From FLUQ01 sp031551515 (GTDB lineage: Bacteria > Desulfobacterota > Desulfovibrionia > Desulfovibrionales > Desulfovibrionaceae): a stretch of DNA of 64,000 bases. A program made the position numbers and the translations under genes. Below the pieces are notes generated by a model that was not told the origin of the DNA, searched no databases, and saw only the letters and a list, made by a program, of their open reading frames with translations. This document shows, piece by piece, positions 1-8,928 of this stretch. The DNA is taken from contig JAVBNL010000004.1 of the NCBI GenBank assembly GCA_031551515.1, positions 1-64,000 of the forward strand, in the 5' to 3' direction. How positions within the stretch are numbered: the stretch's first letter is position 1; every line of letters starts with the position of its first letter.

Positions 1-33
1 TCCAATGGAAACCGGCCTTCGCTTATTCGGGTT

Positions 34-84
34 CCAAGGGGCGCGCCCCTTGGCGGTGGGGCCGGGGAGGCAGAGCCTCCCCGG
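34..84. repeat. Paired GC-rich hairpins, dispersed repeat copy 1
   Basis: Two adjacent perfect inverted repeats: a 9-bp stem (34-42 with 45-53) and a 10-bp stem (62-71 with 75-84, loop AGA). They lie just downstream of nrfA on its transcribed side and may end nrfHA transcription, although no T-tract follows. The same style of paired G/C hairpins recurs after groEL, after the flippase gene, before the motE-like gene and inside the glpA-glpB fusion. Confidence 0.55.
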
Positions 85-94
85 GTGTTCCCGC

Positions 95-1678
95 TTACAG
101 TTGCGGTTCGGGGCCCTGGCCGACCCACTTGTTTTCTTTCCAGACCTGCGGAGCTTCCGGGAACTTGGGCAGGTACTTCAGCCAGGGGTGGGAAGCCAGG
201 TGATCCGCGCTTTGCTGGAGCTTACGCGAATGCTTGCGGATGGGCGGCACCAAGTCTTTGATGTTGCCTTCCAGACTGGCGGCAATGCCGTAGTTGGTGG
301 CCTGCATGGCGAAAGCAACGGCCTGGTTGCTGGCTTCTATGGACAGCAGCAGGGTTTCCAGCGCCTTGGAGGGGTTGTGGAAGCCAACGCTGTTCTCGGC
401 GGAGACGAAATCCCAGAAGAACTGGCCCTTGCGCACGTTTTCTTTGGCCTTGATGATCAGGGCTTCGTAGTCGGGGTTCTTCTGGCCGGTGAATTCGTTG
501 GCCAGGCGCACGGCTTCGTGGGCACGCACGGAGGCTTCCTGGGCGAGCAGCAGCTGCCCGAAGACCTTATCTTGCGTGTAGATCACCCGTTCTTTCAGGT
601 ACTCGGCGGTCTTGTCCGCGTGGCACTGGCGGCAGGAGTTGTCGATATCGTTGAGCGGCGACTGCCAGTGGTGGTTCGAGATCTTCTTTTTGCCGGACAG
701 GCGGGTGTAGGGCATGTGGCAGTCGGCGCAGGTCACGCCGGCCGCGCCGTGGGTGCCGTTGAACCAGGTTTCATATTCGGGGTGCTGCACCTTGATCATA
801 GGTGTTTTGGAAACCGGGTGCACCCAGTCGACGAACTTGCCTTCAAAGCCCTTGGTTGTCGTGTCGCCGTGGGCATTGTAATATTCATATATCTGCACGG
901 GGTCCATGCCGCCATCCCAGGGGAACACAGGCTTCTTGTTGGCGCCCTGTTTGGGGTCGGTGAAATAGTATTCCACATGGCATTGGGCGCAAACCAGGGC
1001 GCGCATTTCGTTGCGGCTCATCTTGGTCGCGTCTTTGCCCTGGCGGGCCAGCGCTTCTTTAAGCGGGAAGCTGGTGATGGTCAGCTCCATGTTCGTGGGG
1101 TTGTGGCAGTTGGCGCAGCCGATGGTTTCATCGTCCATGCTGATGGACTTGGCGGTGCGGAAGGCGTTGAAGTCTTTGCTCCAGAACTTGTCGTCGCCGT
1201 ATTCCTTCACCCACTTGGGAATGTTGGGCGTTTTGCAGTTCCAGCAGGTGGCGGGCAGGCCCGCTTTGCCGTCGCCGTAGCGGTTGATGCGGTCGATGTG
1301 CAAAATGTCGCGAACGGCCCAGGTGTGGCCGCGCGCCTTACGGTATTCATAGCTGAACGGATAGCCCAGCCACAGATTTTTCAAGTAAGGCTGCGCGTAT
1401 TTGTACCCTTCGGGCAAGGGGTCTTGGTCGTCTTCTTTATTGAAGTTCACGGCGCCGCCATATTTGGTGATGGTGCCGACGTCCGTTTTATTGTTCTGCG
1501 CGTACGTCTGGAATTGGTCGGGGAACTGCGCGGCAAAAGCGGAGTTTTTGGTTTCCTGCTCAGAAAGTTTGGTGGTGTATTTGGGGGTGACCAGTTCCGG
1601 CACTTCGGAACAGGCGACCAGCGCCGATACGCCCAGCAAAAGAACAAAAAAGACATATGTGGTCGCGCGCTTAGACAT
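95..1678 (-). CDS. nrfA: Ammonia-forming cytochrome c nitrite reductase NrfA
   Basis: Catalytic pentaheme subunit that reduces nitrite to ammonium with six electrons supplied by NrfH on the outer face of the cytoplasmic membrane. The diagnostic active-site heme motif CWNCK lies near residue 145 and is followed by four CXXCH sites (CANCH about 188, CAQCH about 229, CADCH about 316, CRQCH about 349). The N-terminus is hydrophobic and ends in an LVACS lipobox, so the protein is probably a lipoprotein. Its 527 residues fit the family. The ATG overlaps the nrfH stop by 8 bases, so the two genes are translationally coupled. Confidence 0.97.
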   Translation of the reverse strand: MSKRATTYVFFVLLLGVSALVACSEVPELVTPKYTTKLSEQETKNSAFAAQFPDQFQTYAQNNKTDVGTITKYGGAVNFNKEDDQDPLPEGYKYAQPYLKNLWLGYPFSYEYRKARGHTWAVRDILHIDRINRYGDGKAGLPATCWNCKTPNIPKWVKEYGDDKFWSKDFNAFRTAKSISMDDETIGCANCHNPTNMELTITSFPLKEALARQGKDATKMSRNEMRALVCAQCHVEYYFTDPKQGANKKPVFPWDGGMDPVQIYEYYNAHGDTTTKGFEGKFVDWVHPVSKTPMIKVQHPEYETWFNGTHGAAGVTCADCHMPYTRLSGKKKISNHHWQSPLNDIDNSCRQCHADKTAEYLKERVIYTQDKVFGQLLLAQEASVRAHEAVRLANEFTGQKNPDYEALIIKAKENVRKGQFFWDFVSAENSVGFHNPSKALETLLLSIEASNQAVAFAMQATNYGIAASLEGNIKDLVPPIRKHSRKLQQSADHLASHPWLKYLPKFPEAPQVWKENKWVGQGPEPQL

Positions 1679-2147
1679 CGGCAGCCCTCCTCTCAGAAAT
1701 AGGCCGCTTGTTCATATGCGGCACGGCTTTGTGGCAATCGGTGCAATACTGCTTCACGTTCATGTTGACCTTGCTGACCGTCGCGCTGTGGCAGCGGATG
1801 CAGTTGTCGTTGATGATGGCCTTCATAGAGGTGGTGGCCTGCACGTTCGAGGGCACGTTGTTCGTCAGCGTGACATACACGTCGTGAAAGCCGACGGCGG
1901 CTTTCTTGGGCATGCGTGAGGTCACCGCGTAAGGCAGGTGGCAGGAGTTGCAGTCTTCTTTGGCGTGAACAGATTGCTTGTGCGTCAGCGCGGCTTCCGC
2001 CATTGCGTGGCAACTGCCGCAGAAAGATGCCTGGTCGGTTGCTTTCGTCACTCCGGCGACGGCGGCCGCGGCCACCATGCCCAAAACGAAAACAGCCAAG
2101 AGCGGCACCCATCTACATCGCTTTTTACCTTGCGATTCACCGGGCAT
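1671..2147 (-). CDS. nrfH: Tetraheme quinol dehydrogenase NrfH
   Basis: Small membrane-anchored NapC/NirT-family cytochrome that takes electrons from menaquinol and passes them to NrfA. One N-terminal transmembrane helix (about residues 12-32) is followed by four heme motifs: CGSCH, CNSCH, CIRCH and CTDCH. The length of 158 aa is typical. The start is fixed by a strong AGGAGG six bases ahead of the ATG. It is the first gene of the two-gene nrfHA operon. No clear FNR- or HcpR-type palindrome was found in the leader. Confidence 0.96.
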   Translation of the reverse strand: MPGESQGKKRCRWVPLLAVFVLGMVAAAAVAGVTKATDQASFCGSCHAMAEAALTHKQSVHAKEDCNSCHLPYAVTSRMPKKAAVGFHDVYVTLTNNVPSNVQATTSMKAIINDNCIRCHSATVSKVNMNVKQYCTDCHKAVPHMNKRPISERRAADV

Positions 2148-2785
2148 AGGGCCTCCTGATAGCTAGAGAAACAGTAAAAGGCCAATTATGTGAGATCAGA
2201 TAGCAGACTTAGTCGGTATACTATAAAAACTATTTCCCTATGGCAAGCACAAGCTGGATGCAAGATGGGCAATTCGTTTCAGAAGACGTAAAAACATGGT
2301 GGGCAGGAGGTGTAGGGCCGGAAAAAAATTCCAAAGATAATTGTGGATAGATTATGGACTTTTTTTTGAATAAAGCTACTATGTATCCTAAATAACTAGA
2401 TGAAAACAGATTCAGCAGCAATATGATGACACAAATTGATTGAAAATTTATTTCTTTATTATGGCATTTTTATAAGTGATACGTGACAATAGTGAAGAGT
2501 AAAAATGTTTATTTGCGCTGTAAAAAATATGGGAATTTTATATCATAACCGTATATGCAAAAGTTTTTTCGTCTTTGCTGAAGAGATAGAGACTGTATCT
2601 ATAAAATTGCAGAGAAAGAGTGCGTAATTGTGATTTTTTGAACATAAAAAAATGAAAAAAACCGTCACCATCGTGTGTGGGAATTTTGTTCGAAAAACGC
2701 CTTGATCGCGATTGCGAAGGCATGTGGGCGGCCGCGCGGCTGCCGTTGAAAAAACAGCGCCGGAACGGCGCATACGGAGGTCATA
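2148..2785. other. AT-rich intergenic region between nrfH and aspA
   Basis: About 640 bases lie between the divergent nrfH and aspA genes and are clearly more AT-rich than either. Only short, unconvincing open frames are present. It should hold the promoters of both flanking operons, but no -10/-35 pair or operator could be assigned with confidence. The last 15 bases carry the aspA ribosome binding site (GGAGGT). Confidence 0.6.
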
Positions 2786-4432
2786 ATGGCTGTGAAGAAG
2801 GTAGCTGCCGGATATCGTATGGAGCACGATTTTCTTGGCGACAAGCAGGTCCCCGCGGATGCGTATTATGGCGTGCAGAGCCTGAGGGGCAAAGAAAACT
2901 TCCCCATCACCGGCGACCGCGCTCACCCCAGCCTGATCAAGGCCATCGCCATGGTGAAAAAGGCCGCGGCAATGGCCAACATGGACGTGGGCCTGCTGGA
3001 TAAAGACAGAGGCAAGGCCATCGTCAAAGCGGCGGACGAAATCATTGCCGGCAAGCATATTGACCAATTCATAGTCGACCCCATTCAGGGCGGCGCGGGC
3101 ACGTCGTTCAACATGAACGCCAACGAAGTCATCGCCAACCGCGCGCTGGAAGTTCTGGGCCAGCCCAAGGGCCATTATGACATCCTTTCCGCCAACAACC
3201 ATGTGAACATGGGCCAGTCGACCAACGACGCCTTTCCCACCGCCATTCACGTGGCCACGCTGATGGAAGTGGAAACGCTGCTGGCGGAAATGAAACGCCT
3301 GCACAAAGGATTTCAGGACAAAGCGAAAAAGTTTGACGGCATGATCAAAATGGGCCGCACGCACCTGCAGGATGCCGTGCCCATCCGCCTGGGCCAGGAG
3401 TTCGACGCCTACGCCAGAGTCACGGCCCGCGACATCAAGCGCATCAGCAACTGCGGCCAGCACCTGTACGAAGTGAACCTGGGCGCCACCGCCGTGGGCA
3501 CGGGCCTTAACGCCGACCCCAAATATATCAAGCTGGCGGTGAAGCATTTGGCGCAGATATCGGGCTTCCCCATGGAAGGAGCCGAAAGCCTGGTGGACGG
3601 CACGCAGAACACCGACTGCTACACCGAAGTTTCCGCGGCGCTGAAAGTGTGCATGATGAACATGTCGAAAATCGCCAATGACTTGCGCCTGATGGCCTCG
3701 GGCCCGCGCTGCGGCCTGAACGAGTTGAACCTGCCCCCGCGTCAGCCGGGCAGCTCCATCATGCCCGGAAAGGTCAACCCGGTTATGGCCGAAGTGGTCA
3801 ACCAGGTGGCCTTCCAGGTTATCGGCAACGACAACACCATCTGCCTTGCCTCGCAGGCGGGCCAGTTCGAACTGAACGTCATGGAGCCGGTGCTGGTGTA
3901 TAACCTGCTGCAAAGCATCAGCATCATGCGCAACGTGTTCCGCGTGTTCCGCGAATTCCTGCTCGAAGGCCTGACCGCCAACGAAAAGCGCATGCGTGAA
4001 TATGTGGAAAACAGCGTCGGCATCATCACCGCCGTGTCTCCGCACATCGGCTATGAAGCTTCCGCCAACATCGCCAAAGAAGCCATCACCACCGGCAAGC
4101 CCGTGCGTGACCTCTTGCTGCGCGACAAGCTGCTGACGGCCAAAGAGTTGGATATTATTCTGCATCCGCTGGAAATGACCAAACCCGGCATCGCGGGTTT
4201 TGACATGCTGAAAGCGAAGAAAAAGGCTGCCGGGTACGAAGGCCGTCTGGCCAAGAACCTGCAAGTGAAGCCCGCCTCTTCGGACGCCGTCAACGGCGCT
4301 GCCAAGAAGGCGATTGATGCGGCCAGGGCGAAAAAGGCCGCCCAAAAGGCAAAGCCTGCGGCTAAAGCGGCTAAACCGGCTGCTAAGGCAGCGAAAGCGT
4401 CCAAGCCCGCGGCGAAAGCCAAAAAGAAATAA
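2786..4432 (+). CDS. aspA: Aspartate ammonia-lyase with Lys/Ala-rich C-terminal tail
   Basis: Cytosolic aspartase converting L-aspartate to fumarate and ammonia, which can feed fumarate respiration. The fumarase/aspartase signature GSSIMPGKVNPV and the TNDAFPT segment are present, and the N-terminus (DFLGDKQVPADAYYGV) aligns with classical AspA. The catalytic body matches the usual length of about 475 residues. The protein then continues for roughly 75 residues of almost pure Ala, Lys and Pro with PAAKAAK-type repeats up to the stop, resembling histone H1 tails. GGAGGT sits 7 bases ahead of the ATG, and a strong terminator follows. Confidence 0.95.
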   Translation: MAVKKVAAGYRMEHDFLGDKQVPADAYYGVQSLRGKENFPITGDRAHPSLIKAIAMVKKAAAMANMDVGLLDKDRGKAIVKAADEIIAGKHIDQFIVDPIQGGAGTSFNMNANEVIANRALEVLGQPKGHYDILSANNHVNMGQSTNDAFPTAIHVATLMEVETLLAEMKRLHKGFQDKAKKFDGMIKMGRTHLQDAVPIRLGQEFDAYARVTARDIKRISNCGQHLYEVNLGATAVGTGLNADPKYIKLAVKHLAQISGFPMEGAESLVDGTQNTDCYTEVSAALKVCMMNMSKIANDLRLMASGPRCGLNELNLPPRQPGSSIMPGKVNPVMAEVVNQVAFQVIGNDNTICLASQAGQFELNVMEPVLVYNLLQSISIMRNVFRVFREFLLEGLTANEKRMREYVENSVGIITAVSPHIGYEASANIAKEAITTGKPVRDLLLRDKLLTAKELDIILHPLEMTKPGIAGFDMLKAKKKAAGYEGRLAKNLQVKPASSDAVNGAAKKAIDAARAKKAAQKAKPAAKAAKPAAKAAKASKPAAKAKKK

Positions 4433-4452
4433 GCATAGAGGGTAGATCCGCC

Positions 4453-4489
4453 ATCCCCTCCGTCGCACAGCGACGGAGGGGATTTTTTT
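4453..4489 (+). terminator. Rho-independent terminator of aspA
   Basis: Perfect 14-bp stem (4453-4466 with 4470-4483, loop ACA) followed by a run of seven T. It ends where the opposite-strand gene stops, so it may act in both directions. Confidence 0.9.
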
Positions 4490-4863
4490 CATTTCCAGGC
4501 AGTGACTTCGGCGCTGAACGCTTCAAGGTCGTTTTTCTGCCCTTCCTTATAATCTTCAGGATAGAGCAGGGCGGACATGAAAAAAACGGAGCCGATGGAT
4601 AACGATGTTTCGGCGCTTCTGCTGAATCGCTCCAGGCGTTGACGGGCCTGAGACGCTGTATCCGGCGGCAGGCAATCGAGGTATGGCTCGGCTTCGTCGG
4701 CAATGGCCGCAAGAAACATGGCCTTTTGGCGCATCAATTCTTTGTAGCGGTCGGGGTTGTTTTTCTCGTGCAGCGCGCGGCCAGCTTCGGCTTCCAGGTT
4801 GCGCAGAAAGGCGCAGCGTTCGGCCAGCCATGCGGCCAAAGGGGCGGCGGAAGAGGTGGACAT
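4489..4863 (-). CDS. Hypothetical helical protein
   Basis: No family recognised. The 124-residue product starts MSTSSAAPLAAWLAERC. It is soluble, predominantly helical and rich in Ala, Glu, Leu and Arg, with no signal peptide or membrane segment. A longer frame exists upstream, but GGAGGT seven bases before this ATG decides the start. It stands alone between the aspA terminator and the groESL regulatory region, on the opposite strand to both. Confidence 0.7.
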   Translation of the reverse strand: MSTSSAAPLAAWLAERCAFLRNLEAEAGRALHEKNNPDRYKELMRQKAMFLAAIADEAEPYLDCLPPDTASQARQRLERFSRSAETSLSIGSVFFMSALLYPEDYKEGQKNDLEAFSAEVTAWK

Positions 4864-5126
4864 ACAAGAACCTCCAAATGTTTTATGCACAGTATCGCGG
4901 AACGGGTTTTCAGGCTATACTTATAATAACATGATTTAATTAATAAAAAAAGTTTTTTTGCGGAAAAGTATATTTTTTTGCCTCCCCCCCCTTTTCAAAC
5001 GAACAACTCGACTTATTTTGCCTTTGTCTGTAAGAGAGGATTCCTTTCCTCTCGTCACATGTTTTAGTGCTTCCCTATGGTGCCGTGCTGTAGCGGCTCG
5101 GCGGCGGGGGAAGGTTTTGCCCAGGC

Positions 5127-5153
5127 TTGGCACTCTTTTACCGAGAGTGCTAA
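5127..5153 (+). promoter_or_regulatory. CIRCE operator (HrcA binding site) upstream of groESL
   Basis: The inverted repeat TTGGCACTC-N9-GAGTGCTAA matches the CIRCE consensus TTAGCACTC-N9-GAGTGCTAA apart from one A-to-G change in the left arm. It lies 42 bases upstream of the groES start, the usual position for repression by HrcA. Confidence 0.93.
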
Positions 5154-5194
5154 AAAACAAACGCTTAGCTAATTATGTTGGAGGTTTGTGCACC

Positions 5195-5482
5195 ATGAAT
5201 CTTATCCCTCTGAATGACCGGGTCCTGGTCAAGCGTCTGGAGTCGGAAGAAAAGACCGCCGGCGGTCTGTACATTCCCGACACCGCCAAAGAAAAACCCT
5301 CCAAGGGTGAAGTGGTCGCCGCTGGCCCCGGCAAAGTCGCCGAAGACGGCAAGCGCGTTGCCATGGCCGTCAAAAAGGGCGATCAAGTGCTGTTCAACAA
5401 ATATGCCGGCACCGAAGTGAAGCTGGACGGCGTTGAGCACCTGGTCATGCGCGAAGACGATATTCTTGCGATCATTAAGTAA
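5195..5482 (+). CDS. groES: Co-chaperonin GroES (Cpn10)
   Basis: Forms the heptameric lid of the GroEL folding chamber in the cytosol. The start MNLIPLNDRVLVKRLE is canonical, the mobile loop region (EEKTAGGLYIPDTAKEKP) is present, and the 95-residue length is standard. The open frame runs upstream, but the ATG after TTGGAGGTTTGTGCACC is the evident start. It is first in the groES-groEL operon, with a 25-base gap to groEL, and is controlled by the CIRCE element just upstream. Confidence 0.97.
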   Translation: MNLIPLNDRVLVKRLESEEKTAGGLYIPDTAKEKPSKGEVVAAGPGKVAEDGKRVAMAVKKGDQVLFNKYAGTEVKLDGVEHLVMREDDILAIIK

Positions 5483-5507
5483 CTAACCATTCTTAGGAGA
5501 TATGGAT

Positions 5508-7154
<1,647 letters not shown>

Positions 7155-7216
7155 GACCGGACGGGAGTGGGGTCCGCCCCACGCCCCGCCAGAGGCCTGA
7201 GCCCCCTGGACCCCGC
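7155..7216. repeat. GC-rich hairpin repeat, copy 2
   Basis: Between the groEL stop and its terminator lies a G/C-rich stretch with a GTGGGG...CCCCAC hairpin (7169-7184). It also carries the string GAGCCCCCTGGACCCCG, which closely matches CAGCCCCCTTGACCCCG inside the glpA-glpB gene (40428-40444). Confidence 0.5.
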
Positions 7217-7219
7217 ATT

Positions 7220-7267
7220 GCAAATAGAGAAGGCCGCGAAAGCGGCCTTCTCTATTTGCGCGTTTTT
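7220..7267 (+). terminator. Rho-independent terminator of groESL
   Basis: Perfect 18-bp stem (7220-7237 with 7242-7259) closed by a GAAA tetraloop and followed by GCGTTTTT. Confidence 0.92.
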
Positions 7268-7575
7268 GTTGCGGTAAGGTAAAAAATCTCGTTTTTCAGT
7301 CACTCGCCCAGGCCGTCGAGTAAAAACACAATCGATGAGTGTTTATTATTATATTTCATGGTGTTAGATGATACACGCGATTATTCTGCAACGTTAGGCT
7401 ATTTGCCTTCCAATAAGATATCGTACATAATCCGTCAACTTTATATGCTTCCATGCAAAAAGAACAAAAATTACGGCCGCCCGACCTTCGTCGGAGAGGC
7501 GTATTGTAACTTCGGCCTCCCGGAAATCATTCGCGTTGGTTTTTTCCTGGGGGGCGTGCTCTGGGTTCGGAAAAC
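7268..7575. other. Lower-GC leader between groEL and the flippase gene
   Basis: About 300 bases with clearly more A/T than the flanks, including a TTATTATTATATTTC stretch. A short open frame crosses it but has no ribosome binding site or recognisable product. It probably contains the promoter of the following membrane-protein gene; no specific site could be assigned. Confidence 0.4.
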
Positions 7576-7581
7576 TTGGTC

Positions 7582-8898
7582 ATGAAGCTTGACGCTGACG
7601 TACGAGAAATAACACGCGGAATGCTCATTTCCGCCAGTACTAAAGTTTTTGCTGTTGCGTGCAGCTACCTGCTCAACATTGTGCTGGCGCGGATGCTGGG
7701 CAGTGAAAAGCTTGGCTTTTTTTCTTTAGCCTTCACCATCGTCGTGTCCCTCGCTTTTATGGGAAGATTCGGACTGGATTATGTCATGCTGCGGCATTCT
7801 GCCATATTCTGGACCACGAACCAAAAAGCGACGCTTGCCGCCTGGTTTCGAAAAGCTCTCGGACTCACGGGGATAACAACGGCCATAATGACCGTTTGTT
7901 TGCTCTTTTGGGGAGCATCTTTGAGTGCTTCGATCTTTTCCATGCCTGGGCTTGCTTCTCCCCTGTTCGCTTTGGCGTTCGCCATCATCCCGCAAACGTT
8001 GCTTTTCATCCAGGCGGAAACGCTGAAAGGCGCCGGCTTCATCAAGACGTCACAAGTACTGCAGGGTGATGGAGGAGGCGTCGCCGTCTACGGTCCCGCA
8101 CTCTGTCTTTGCCTGCCGCTCGCCTATTTGGGGGGAGTAGTCGGGGCATGTTGGGGATTCACTCTGGCCAGTTGGGCCGCCTTTTTCATGGGATGGGCTG
8201 CAACGGTTAGGACCTTCGAACGAAAGAAGGCTGAAAATCCGCCCGCGGCACTTTTTCTTCTCCGGCTCGGCCTGCCGCTCTTCATTGCGTCCGTCATGTC
8301 CCTTGTTGTCGCCAGAGCGGCCGTGGTCATGCTTGGCATCTGGAGCACAGCCTCTGTCGTGGGCATCTTTGCCATATCGCAGCGGCTGGCATTGTTGGGG
8401 TCAAACGTACAGACCGCGTGTTGCACGGTCATGGGGCCAAAAATCGCCACAATGTACGCCTCTGGAGATACGGAGTCGCTGGCCGGCTACTATCGGCGCA
8501 GCACGCGCCTCGTATGGATCCTCGCGTTCTGCGTGCTGGGTTGTGTCATTGCGGCCGCGCCATGGATCATGGCCCTGCTGGGCGATGACTTCTCTTCCGG
8601 AACTAACCTGCTTCGGCTCCTGGCTTTGGGGGAATTATGCGCGTTGTTGTTCGGCCCCGTCAGCCTGACATTGATAGTGACGGGACACGGTTCGCAACAC
8701 TGCAAATCTGTCATGACCGCAGCGGCAGTGATGCTCGTTTCCGGGGGATGCCTCATCCCTGCTTGCGGCGCTTTTGGGGCGGCCTTGGCAGTCATTTTGG
8801 GCACGGTCGTTCAGTCAATAACGCAAGCCTTCTATATCCGGCGTCTTTTGGGATTCTTCCCCTGGGCTTTTGGCCGAAGCGCGCGGCACCTCCTCTGA
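7582..8898 (+). CDS. Polysaccharide/oligosaccharide flippase-like membrane protein
   Basis: Integral membrane protein of about 12-14 hydrophobic helices, 438 aa, resembling the Wzx/RfbX branch of the MOP superfamily that flips lipid-linked glycans. The N-terminal pattern with SASTKVFAVACSYLLNIVLA and LGSEKLGFFSLA is typical of the family (a helix, then an LGxxxxGxxxLA turn). The ATG at 7582 is preceded in frame by a TTG at 7576, and neither has a convincing Shine-Dalgarno, so the start is uncertain. No glycosyltransferase or polymerase genes flank it. Family assignment comes from overall pattern, not a single motif. Confidence 0.75.
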   Translation: MKLDADVREITRGMLISASTKVFAVACSYLLNIVLARMLGSEKLGFFSLAFTIVVSLAFMGRFGLDYVMLRHSAIFWTTNQKATLAAWFRKALGLTGITTAIMTVCLLFWGASLSASIFSMPGLASPLFALAFAIIPQTLLFIQAETLKGAGFIKTSQVLQGDGGGVAVYGPALCLCLPLAYLGGVVGACWGFTLASWAAFFMGWAATVRTFERKKAENPPAALFLLRLGLPLFIASVMSLVVARAAVVMLGIWSTASVVGIFAISQRLALLGSNVQTACCTVMGPKIATMYASGDTESLAGYYRRSTRLVWILAFCVLGCVIAAAPWIMALLGDDFSSGTNLLRLLALGELCALLFGPVSLTLIVTGHGSQHCKSVMTAAAVMLVSGGCLIPACGAFGAALAVILGTVVQSITQAFYIRRLLGFFPWAFGRSARHLL

Positions 8899-8928
8899 AG
8901 GGGAGTGGGGCAGGACCCCGCATTCCGG
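8899..8928. repeat. Short GC-rich repeat remnant, copy 3
   Basis: The spacer between the convergent flippase and transporter genes contains GGGGAGTGGGGCAGGACCCCGC, with a GGGGcaggaCCCC hairpin. It echoes GGGAGTGGGGTCCGCCCC after groEL. It may serve as a weak bidirectional terminator. Confidence 0.35.

Noticed and set aside
5..1702. 565-codon plus-strand frame opposite nrfA
   Set aside because: NrfA on the minus strand has five heme motifs; the opposite frame has none and no ribosome binding site.
2230..2421. 63-codon frame in the nrfH-aspA gap
   Set aside because: AT-rich random-looking translation, no RBS, no similarity to any known small protein.
2543..4492. 649-codon open frame antisense to aspA
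   Set aside because: Shadow of a strong AspA coding frame; composition typical of antisense translation.
7358..7585. 75-codon frame ahead of the flippase gene
   Set aside because: No ribosome binding site, no recognisable features, and it runs into the start of the flippase gene.
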